A stretch of 64,000 bases of DNA, taken from Rhodopirellula sp. (GTDB taxonomy: Bacteria > Planctomycetota > Planctomycetia > Pirellulales > Pirellulaceae). Location: assembly GCA_002701385.1 (NCBI GenBank), contig NZVD01000087.1, forward strand, positions 48,977 through 112,976. Direction: 5' to 3'. The position numbers were made by a program, and so were the translations under genes. Below, piece by piece: positions 54,784 to 61,820 of this stretch. The stretch's first letter is position 1, and every line of letters begins with the position of its first letter. The notes beneath the pieces are model-generated. The model was given only the letters and a program-made list of their open reading frames with translations. It did not search any database and was not told the origin of the DNA.

Positions 54784-56949
54784 GTGGAAATCCTCATGCA
54801 GTGGTTAAGTTTATTCATCGAAGAAATGTGCTGCCCTGCCGAGGTCTCACTCATTCAATCCGAATTGAGTCGTAAGCCAGGTGTCGGTGATATGGAGTTT
54901 GACTTATTTAGTCAGCGACTTAATGTCCAGCATGATCCGGCTATTGTAACTCCCAACGGTGTACGTCGCTTTCTTGCCGAATTTGGGATGACGGCACATC
55001 CCTGGCGGGATGTACGTGAGATGACAGACTTTCAGGGGCGTTCGCAGCGATTGAGAACGCTGACCACTTGGATGTCGGGTGTAAGTTTTCTGGCGGGAAT
55101 CGTTTTTCATGCCGTTCAGTTTATGCCTGTCGACGGTGCCGTGGATTGGATTACCAGTGAAACGACAGTTTATACCCGAGTCTTATACGGCCTGAGTATA
55201 CTACTTGGTTTTCTATTTATTGGGCCGGTAGCGTTTCGCGCAATTCTGCGTGGGCGAGCTGATATGAATTTGCTCATATTCGTTGCTGTTGTTGGGGCCT
55301 TAGTGCTTGGCGAGTGGTTTGAAGCGTCGATGGTGACATTTCTATTCTCCTCGTCGGTTTGGTTAGAGCAATGGAGCATGAAGCAGGTCCAGTCCGCCAT
55401 GCGGGGACATTTACAGCAGTCACCGCTGATCGCCCGCTGCAGAAAGTCAGGTCATGGTCAGACGGTGGAGTTGCCGATTGAGCAGGTTGACGTGGGGAGC
55501 TTGGTGGAAGTTTGGGCTGGTGAAATTGTTCCGCTCGACGGTCGAGTGGTGAAAGGTGAGTCCTATGTGAATGAAGCTGTCATGACAGGTGAGTCGATGG
55601 CGGTTGGAAAACAGAAAGGCGATTTTGTCTACGCAGGTAGTACGAATATTGAGAGTACTCTTCAATTGGAAACGATTTGTCGAGTTAATGAATCCACGCT
55701 GACTCGCACCATGACCATGGTGGCGGAAGCTCAGGCAAAAAAAGCTGGAATCCAAACCACGGTGGAACGCTTTGCTGAGGTTTACACACCCCTAATAATG
55801 CTGGCCGCCTTGTGTTTGATGGTGATTCCTCCCGCTATTGCTGGGCAGACGTTCGATCCGTGGTTCCATCTTGCCCTTGTAGTGCTGGTGATAGCATGTC
55901 CCTGTGCGTTAGTGATTTCCACACCAGTGGCAACAACCGTTGCATTGACGCGTGGGATTCGGGAAGGAGTGTTAATTCGAGGTAGTCGGTTTATCGAGGT
56001 GATGGCCGACGTGAAAACAGTTTGTTTCGACAAAACTGGTACGCTTACAGAAGGGAATCCGCAGGTCGTTTCCCTGTGGAGTAAGGAAAAGTCCCGACGG
56101 GATGAGCTACTAGAAATCGCTGCCACATTGGAACAGCAGAGTCTTCATCCGTTAGCCAAAGCTGTTATGTCCTACGCGGAATCTCAGGGGATCGCTCCTC
56201 TGCCTGCTCCTCGTATAGAAACGGTTTTCGGTCAGGGGATTCGAGGGGTTATCGGAGGTCGCCAGTGTTGGATCGGAAGCTTGGGGTGGGCTCGGAAATT
56301 GTCGGAAGACTTGGAAGCTTTGAGTGATCAGCATACCGAACCCGAGTTGCCTGGTACGACCGTCGTGGTTGGTATTGAAAGAGAAATATTGGGAACACTG
56401 AGATTAGAGGATCCCATCCGTGAAGCGGGGCAAAAGTTAGTAGGTGCACTGCGACAGGCTGGCATACGACAGACTCAAATTCTTTCTGGCGATGATTCCG
56501 TATGCGTTGAGTCAGTGCAGAGAGAAACGGGGATGGACGTTGGACGCGGCGACCTGTTGCCGGAACAGAAACTGGCATGGATCGATCAATTGTCGGAATC
56601 GACCTCAGTAGCAATGGTTGGTGACGGAGTTAATGATGCTCCAGCATTGGCCCGTGCAGACGTGGGCATTGCCATGGGGGCCATGGGATTAGAAGTGGTG
56701 CTCAAATCCGCGGATGTGTCTCTGATGAATAACGACCTAAATAAGCTCCCCTGGCTGATTAGGTTTTCTCGGAAAGTGCGTTCCACCATTCGCTGGAATA
56801 TTTTTTTGGCAGTGGCTGCAAAGGCCACTGTGCTGGGGCTTGCATTCTCTGGATTTGCTTATCTGTGGCTTGCAGTGCTCGCGGATACTGGGGCTACCTT
56901 ACTGGTTGTCTTGAATGCGTTGGGATTGTTGAGGTCACAGCATGACTGA
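54784..56949 (+). CDS. Heavy-metal P1B-type ATPase
   Basis: Exporter of metal ions (zinc, cadmium or cobalt group, less likely copper). The 721-residue protein has an N-terminal HMA-like domain with MCCPAEVSLIQSEL in place of the usual CxxC, so the first binding site is altered to a Cys-Cys pair. The transmembrane metal site is CPC in ACPCALVIST near 369-373. The phosphorylated Asp is D416 in FDKTGTLTEG, and MVGDGVNDAPALARADVGIAMG is present near 610. About eight hydrophobic segments. The GTG start at 54784 is used. The stop overlaps the ATG of the next gene, so the two are translationally coupled. Confidence 0.9.
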   Translation: MEILMQWLSLFIEEMCCPAEVSLIQSELSRKPGVGDMEFDLFSQRLNVQHDPAIVTPNGVRRFLAEFGMTAHPWRDVREMTDFQGRSQRLRTLTTWMSGVSFLAGIVFHAVQFMPVDGAVDWITSETTVYTRVLYGLSILLGFLFIGPVAFRAILRGRADMNLLIFVAVVGALVLGEWFEASMVTFLFSSSVWLEQWSMKQVQSAMRGHLQQSPLIARCRKSGHGQTVELPIEQVDVGSLVEVWAGEIVPLDGRVVKGESYVNEAVMTGESMAVGKQKGDFVYAGSTNIESTLQLETICRVNESTLTRTMTMVAEAQAKKAGIQTTVERFAEVYTPLIMLAALCLMVIPPAIAGQTFDPWFHLALVVLVIACPCALVISTPVATTVALTRGIREGVLIRGSRFIEVMADVKTVCFDKTGTLTEGNPQVVSLWSKEKSRRDELLEIAATLEQQSLHPLAKAVMSYAESQGIAPLPAPRIETVFGQGIRGVIGGRQCWIGSLGWARKLSEDLEALSDQHTEPELPGTTVVVGIEREILGTLRLEDPIREAGQKLVGALRQAGIRQTQILSGDDSVCVESVQRETGMDVGRGDLLPEQKLAWIDQLSESTSVAMVGDGVNDAPALARADVGIAMGAMGLEVVLKSADVSLMNNDLNKLPWLIRFSRKVRSTIRWNIFLAVAAKATVLGLAFSGFAYLWLAVLADTGATLLVVLNALGLLRSQHD

Positions 56950-57463
56950 CTTCGGCGATGAAATTTCGTCTCATCCGGCAACCTGGCCGGAAGGACGGTT
57001 GTTGAAGCACTGTTCAAGTCGGCGTCAACGCCGTAGCGGTCCAGGAGGCCAGCATCGCAATAAAGTGGAAACAGCCGTAGTGTATGAGCATGAACCAACC
57101 TCCGTGACAGGCTCGGCAAATGAAAAGCGATCTCAGGAAGCCAATCGTAAAGTGGCGTTGTTTCGCTTGCGAGTAAATTTGGCTTTAGCCGTACGTTGTT
57201 CTGCCCAACCTCGGTGCTCGGATTTATGGTCTCGGCGTTGCGCTCGTAGAAAGCTTCAGATTAATCCGCGGCATGACGATTTCCCGTCTTTGCTCAGTGA
57301 AGCATTGGATCAGGTACTGGAGTCACAAGGGGATTTGGAGCCTGCTGCCGCATTGTTAGAGTGCTCGAAGTCACAATTGTTTAAATTTCTAAAGCTCGAG
57401 CCGCGGGCTGCACAATTAGTTAATGACGTTCGAGAGTCTCAGGGACTGAAGAGACTGAAGTAG
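56942..57463 (+). CDS. GGQ-motif release-factor-like protein
   Basis: A 173-residue protein with the peptide-release motif SGPGGQHRNKVETAV (GGQ at 35-37), resembling the class I release factor core and ArfB-type rescue factors. There is no codon-recognition domain. The basic region R27-R31 and the RRCARRK stretch (about 98-104) suit ribosome binding. Beyond about residue 105 there is a helical C-terminal domain (SEALDQVLESQGDLEPAAALLECSKSQLFKFLK) resembling a helix-turn-helix, which ArfB lacks. The gene overlaps the end of the P-type ATPase gene by eight bases. Probably a rescue or specialised hydrolase; its exact role is unknown. Confidence 0.75.
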   Translation: MTDFGDEISSHPATWPEGRLLKHCSSRRQRRSGPGGQHRNKVETAVVYEHEPTSVTGSANEKRSQEANRKVALFRLRVNLALAVRCSAQPRCSDLWSRRCARRKLQINPRHDDFPSLLSEALDQVLESQGDLEPAAALLECSKSQLFKFLKLEPRAAQLVNDVRESQGLKRLK

Positions 57464-57468
57464 GTGTT

Positions 57469-58038
57469 ATGACTCAAGAAGATCAGCAAAAGTGGGACCG
57501 CAAATACTCGGAGGCCAACTTGTATCAAGAGGTTTCAAAAGTCGTTCAGGCCTATGAAAGCTACTTCCCTCGTCAAGGCAGGGCATTGGATATTGCCGGA
57601 GGGGCTGGGCGGCACTCGGTGTGGCTGGCTCAACGTGGCCTCGAAGTAACGCTTGTGGATGTGTCACGAGAAGCATTGAATCAGGCACACGCTCGCGCTG
57701 AAAATAGTGGTGTTCAAATAACGACGGTTTGTCATGATTTGGATTTGGGGTTGCCTACGGGACAGTGGGACTTAATCTTCTCGAACTTGTTTTTCGATCG
57801 GAATCTATTTTCGTTATTTGCGGAATCTCTGGTACCGGGAGGTCGGCTGATCGTGATTCAACCTACGCTGACGAATGCTTCTCGGCATAAAAAGCCTCCA
57901 GTAAGATTTCTCCCGGGGGATGACGAGCTTCCGGCGTTGGTCGAGGGGTTAGAGGTCATTCTTTACGAAAATGATTGGCTACAAGAAGGGCGGTTTGATG
58001 GCGTGTTGATTGCGGAAACTCGCTCGGCAAAGACTTAA
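57469..58038 (+). CDS. Class I SAM-dependent methyltransferase
   Basis: A 189-residue methyltransferase with the SAM-binding loop ALDIAGGAGRHSVWLAQRG and the acidic end of strand two (VTLVDVS). It begins with KWDRKYSEA, a start seen in TehB-like methyltransferases, some of which are linked to tellurite or other small-molecule detoxification. It starts five bases after the GGQ protein, consistent with cotranscription. The substrate is not known. Confidence 0.82.
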   Translation: MTQEDQQKWDRKYSEANLYQEVSKVVQAYESYFPRQGRALDIAGGAGRHSVWLAQRGLEVTLVDVSREALNQAHARAENSGVQITTVCHDLDLGLPTGQWDLIFSNLFFDRNLFSLFAESLVPGGRLIVIQPTLTNASRHKKPPVRFLPGDDELPALVEGLEVILYENDWLQEGRFDGVLIAETRSAKT

Positions 58039-58112
58039 AACTTGAATGTGGCAAGGGTAAAATAAGGTGGTAGCAATACTCTGAAGGACCGAACTCGAAT
58101 TTTAGAGAATCC

Positions 58113-59285
58113 ATGCCCGAGATCATAGAAAACCTGACCGTTGATTTTAATGTTCCTTTCGTCCACCGTTTACGATTTACACAGGACGTATTTGGTGAAG
58201 ATCAGCAGGTATTAAAAGCTTTGCTGGAATCCTCAGATGAGCAACCTGCCCGCGTTCAGTTTTGGGTCGATCAAAATGTTGCCGACGGTACTCCTCAGTT
58301 AGTTAACCGAATCAAGCAGTTTGCCAATGCGCATCCTGCCGAGGTTCAGCGAGTTGGAAGTATTCAATTCGTGCCCGGTGGTGAAGAGATCAAAAACGAT
58401 ATCCACATTCTGGAACGGATGTTGAAAGTCTTTAATGTCTCTGATTTAGATCGCCGTAGTTATGTGGTGGCGATCGGAGGCGGAGCTGTACTCGATGCCA
58501 TTGGCTTCGCTGTTGCTATTGCCCATCGTGGACTTCGGTTAGTGCGAATTCCAACGACGACGTTGAGTCAGGGCGATTCTGGTATAGGCGTAAAGAATAG
58601 TGTGAATCTATTTGCCAAAAAGAACTGGCTTGGTTCGTTTGCAGTGCCCTGGGGTGTTGTGAATGATGCGGAGATGCTCACTACGCTTTCCAATCGTGAC
58701 TTTGTCAGTGGATTTTCTGAGGCGGTAAAAGTTTCACTGTTGAAGTCTCCTGCGGATTTCGAACAGATTTGTAGGGACGCCGGGGAGATTCGCAATCGGG
58801 ATATGGCCAAAGCATTACCAGTGATCAAGTCGTCTGCCAAAATGCATCTTGATCACATTACCCGAGGCGGCGACCCATTTGAAATGCTGGAGGCCCGGCC
58901 CCTGGATTATGGGCATTGGTCAGCTCATAAAATGGAAGCGATGAGTGACTTTACTCTTCGGCATGGTGAAGCCGTGGCAATTGGTGTAGCGATTGACACG
59001 GTCTATTCTTCATTGGAGCTTGGGCTCGATAAAGCAGTTGCCCAACAGGTAATGCAGTGTTTATGCGACTTAGGGTTTTCGCTGACTCATCAAACGCTGG
59101 AGGATGTGGAGACGTTATTCAGAGGCCTGGAGGAATTTCGCCAGCATCTTGGTGGACGATTGACGCTCACCATGCTCAAAGCCGTAGGGCAGGCAGTCGA
59201 TGTACATTCGGTAAATCGAGATAACATGTTACGAGCGATTGAGGCAGTCAAAGCATTTGCGGCAGCTCGGCAGCACGTTCGTTAG
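58113..59285 (+). CDS. Sugar-phosphate cyclase (3-dehydroquinate synthase superfamily, possibly EboD-like)
   Basis: A 390-residue NAD-dependent cyclase. It has the NAD-binding [32 protein letters not shown], the segment [15 protein letters not shown], and a metal/active region [35 protein letters not shown]. These are AroB-type motifs, but details such as YGHWSAHK and the length differ from ordinary 3-dehydroquinate synthase, and they resemble the EboD-type branch of the family. The ebo neighbours (TatD, UbiA-like, TIM barrel) are not seen. The function could be a secondary cyclitol or shikimate-like product. An ordinary aroB cannot be excluded. Confidence 0.72.
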   Translation: MPEIIENLTVDFNVPFVHRLRFTQDVFGEDQQVLKALLESSDEQPARVQFWVDQNVADGTPQLVNRIKQFANAHPAEVQRVGSIQFVPGGEEIKNDIHILERMLKVFNVSDLDRRSYVVAIGGGAVLDAIGFAVAIAHRGLRLVRIPTTTLSQGDSGIGVKNSVNLFAKKNWLGSFAVPWGVVNDAEMLTTLSNRDFVSGFSEAVKVSLLKSPADFEQICRDAGEIRNRDMAKALPVIKSSAKMHLDHITRGGDPFEMLEARPLDYGHWSAHKMEAMSDFTLRHGEAVAIGVAIDTVYSSLELGLDKAVAQQVMQCLCDLGFSLTHQTLEDVETLFRGLEEFRQHLGGRLTLTMLKAVGQAVDVHSVNRDNMLRAIEAVKAFAAARQHVR

Positions 59286-59962
59286 TGGACAGTGAGCGGC
59301 TGACCGTTATCAGCAGCCGTAAGTCCTAACAAAAAGGGCACAGCATCCCGAGCCCATTGTTGCGGGGAAGGGAATTGGCTGGCACTGTCACCAAAGCAAC
59401 TCTCTAACAAGGTGGTGTGGATAATCCCGGGGTTTAGCGGAATGGCTGCAACGCCAGGCGGAAGCTCTTGAGCAAGGGAGCGTGTTAATCCTTCAATAGC
59501 CCATTTGCTACAGCAATACGTGGCGACATCTGCTGACGCCGAGCGTCCCCAGCCGCTGCTAATGTTGACTACAACACCGTGGTTTTGCTGAATCATGACA
59601 GGTAAAAACGCTTTGCACACATAAAACACACCTTTGATGTTGATGTCGACTAATTGAGACCATTGCTCGTCGTCAACTTCCCACATGTTTGAGTTCGGGT
59701 TGATGATAGCAGCGTTGTTTATGACCAGGTCTGCGGGACCATGGTTCTCCAGGCATTTATTCGCCCATGCATAAACCTGTGTAGTGTCACTTACATCGAC
59801 AGCCGAAAAGCTATGAGCCGCACCATGGTGTTCTGTCAGTGAATGGATTTTTTCGGCACTGCGAGCACAACCGGAAACAGTATGGCCAGCATCGATGAAT
59901 CCTTCGATGAGGGCTTTGCCAAGTCCCTGGCTGCACCCGGTGACGACAATGTGTTTACTCAT
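59282..59962 (-). CDS. Short-chain dehydrogenase/reductase
   Basis: A 226-residue NAD(P)-dependent oxidoreductase of the SDR family: [16 protein letters not shown] nucleotide motif at the start, NNAA in the middle, the catalytic Ser in [10 protein letters not shown], and YCCSKWA giving the Tyr-xxx-Lys. The C-terminal part [12 protein letters not shown] is also typical. Its stop overlaps the end of the convergent cyclase gene by four bases. Upstream it is followed on the same strand by a small secreted protein and a VWA protein. Substrate unknown. Confidence 0.87.
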   Translation of the reverse strand: MSKHIVVTGCSQGLGKALIEGFIDAGHTVSGCARSAEKIHSLTEHHGAAHSFSAVDVSDTTQVYAWANKCLENHGPADLVINNAAIINPNSNMWEVDDEQWSQLVDINIKGVFYVCKAFLPVMIQQNHGVVVNISSGWGRSASADVATYCCSKWAIEGLTRSLAQELPPGVAAIPLNPGIIHTTLLESCFGDSASQFPSPQQWARDAVPFLLGLTAADNGQPLTVH

Positions 59963-59970
59963 AAGAGATA

Positions 59971-60366
59971 CTACTTCTTGGGTTTGATGAGGGTTTTACG
60001 GTATTGTTTCGGGCTTTTGAGCGAATCAACTAATTCCGGGTCGAACGCTGTCCATGTTTCGCGAAACTGGTCGGCTGTGATTCGTCGATAGTTTCGTCCA
60101 TCCTTCCAGATGGTGATGAATTTTCCACTCGGATGATCTTTGGTCGGAACTTGAGTGAATGATTTCAACGGTCGCCAATCTCGTACCCGATATCGGCTTT
60201 TCACTGAGCACCATTGGTAGAAGATTACCTGATCCATGACGAGCCAGCCATTTTCATCGTAGTGATGATTGATTTCAATGAGATCGACATGATCCTCTAG
60301 AACAGGCTGGGCGTTGCCTCCGGCATAGCTCGAGATCAGAACGGCAAGTAGTGGTAGAGGTGACAT
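59971..60366 (-). CDS. Small secreted protein of unknown function
   Basis: A 131-residue protein with a short N-terminal hydrophobic segment (PLPLLAVLISSYAGGNAQ), a likely signal peptide with cleavage near residue 19. The rest is rich in Tyr, Trp, Lys and Arg with no recognised motif; VIFYQWCSVKSRYRVRDWR and the GRNYRRITADQFRETW segment stand out. AGGGAG precedes the ATG. It is encoded between the SDR gene and the VWA gene, which begins 12 bases upstream, suggesting one transcript. Function not known. Confidence 0.6.
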   Translation of the reverse strand: MSPLPLLAVLISSYAGGNAQPVLEDHVDLIEINHHYDENGWLVMDQVIFYQWCSVKSRYRVRDWRPLKSFTQVPTKDHPSGKFITIWKDGRNYRRITADQFRETWTAFDPELVDSLKSPKQYRKTLIKPKK

Positions 60367-60378
60367 AAGGGGGACTCC

Positions 60379-61386
60379 CTATTGCTTTGGTGAAGATTTC
60401 CTCATGTCCACATAGTGGAAATTCCCGCCAGTGATTTCGGCAAGGCGAGACATGAAGTTTTGTTTTTCCTGTAGCGGGCCAAAGCCAAATTGCACGCTGT
60501 GAATCGAAGTGCGGCCGCCACAGTATTTTTTTAAGTCGCTGAGTTGTGACTGATTTAATGAGGGGTCCCCGCCGTCTGTCATGAAGAAGATGACATCCGG
60601 TTTGTAACGCAGTGCTGCGATGATCCCCATTTCATGGTCAGTTCCACCAAATGCAGCCAATCCATTGAAGAAGTCGTTGACCTTTTTGATTCCGGCTAAA
60701 TTGGCGCTGGCGAGCTCATTACCGTCTTGGAAATAGGTCGGGCGGTGATGATAGGCGATGATGTTGAAGTGGTGGTTGTCTTTGAACGCCTCAAGCGCGT
60801 GTGTGATTTGTTGCTGAGCAGCTACCAGTGCGTTTAAGCCCTGGCCTCCCATGCTTTTACTGCGGTCGATGACAAACACGAAATCATGCCCAATGGCCGG
60901 GCTCCCGCCAAACAGAGAAACTTCACCGACTGGCCCTTTGCTGACTGCTTGAGGGAGCTTGCCCTGCTCTCGGGCTATCTGATTTGCCGAAGGGCCGGGG
61001 CTTGGGAATCCACCTGCAAGCTGGCCAGTGTCTAATGCGTCCCCTGTGGATGGTAATGCGGAGTTTGCAGAGATTTGGTCTAAGCCGGGGAGAGCGATAT
61101 CTGGAAGTGTTAGCGGTTGGTTCAGCGTCGGGGGTGTTGCTTGTTCGGATGGTGTGTCTGTCGACGCTTGCGAGGTAGTGTATGTGGATTCTCCAAAGTA
61201 CTCTGTCTCAACCTGATTCGAGGCGGTGCTGGCAATCACGATTCCAACGGGTTTTTCCTGTTCAGCCGTTTTAAGGCCACTCGGGACATAGTTAGTCCAC
61301 AGGAAAGCAGTTGCTAATAGCAAGCCTACGTGCAAGATCAGGGAGATCGCCCAGGCGTTAGAAGTTTTTTGCGGTTGTGTGGACAT
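60379..61386 (-). CDS. Membrane-anchored VWA-domain protein
   Basis: A 335-residue protein with an N-terminal membrane segment (AWAISLILHVGLLLATAFLW, about 12-31), a Ser/Thr/Pro-rich region (about 50-160), and a von Willebrand A domain (about 167-330). The metal-ion-dependent adhesion site is intact: DRSKS (in VFVIDRSKSMGG), the Thr in FGGTDHEMG, and the Asp in FFMTDGGDPS. Such planctomycete proteins are often linked to cell surface or to MoxR-type clusters, but no MoxR gene is adjacent. Located upstream of the small secreted protein and SDR genes on the same strand. Confidence 0.82.
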   Translation of the reverse strand: MSTQPQKTSNAWAISLILHVGLLLATAFLWTNYVPSGLKTAEQEKPVGIVIASTASNQVETEYFGESTYTTSQASTDTPSEQATPPTLNQPLTLPDIALPGLDQISANSALPSTGDALDTGQLAGGFPSPGPSANQIAREQGKLPQAVSKGPVGEVSLFGGSPAIGHDFVFVIDRSKSMGGQGLNALVAAQQQITHALEAFKDNHHFNIIAYHHRPTYFQDGNELASANLAGIKKVNDFFNGLAAFGGTDHEMGIIAALRYKPDVIFFMTDGGDPSLNQSQLSDLKKYCGGRTSIHSVQFGFGPLQEKQNFMSRLAEITGGNFHYVDMRKSSPKQ

Positions 61387-61820
61387 GGTAACAGCCGAGC
61401 TAAATTTAATCTGCCGGATAGCGGTAACAGGAAGTTGGAATCATGACGGAATACCGGGGGTGTGAAAAGGGAAATTTACAAGCTGTCGTTTCAATGTTTC
61501 ATTATTCGAATCGGAGCAAATTGGAGGAAAGTTTTCTGTACTTTCAAAAAACTGATGTTGACCGAGTTCGCAAAGTTCATTATTTACCCCTCGTATGAGT
61601 TGGTAAGAGCACGAAAGTTCTCAGAAAACGCATGCCCGATTTAGTCGTCTGGGGGGAGATTAAGTCTGGAAATAAAGGGTTTTAAGGAAACGAATTAGGA
61701 AGCCTCACGACAGAACTCGCCGCGAAGGGCAATTCGATCAGAGGTTTATTTAGGTCTCAGGGAATGAAAAAACAGAAAACTCCCCGAAAAAAATTACAGT
61801 GCTGCTACAGGAGAATAGCT
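61387..61820 (+). other. 434-bp intergenic region between the VWA gene and the secretin-type gene
   Basis: A 60-codon open frame at 61462-61644 has no ribosome-binding site or recognisable composition and I do not call it. A GAAAGT/ACTTTC inverted repeat is present near 61530. The region should contain divergent promoters, but I see no strong consensus. Confidence 0.4.

Noticed and set aside
61462..61644. 60-codon open frame before the secretin-type gene
   Set aside because: No ribosome-binding site, no motif, and unusual composition; treated as noncoding.
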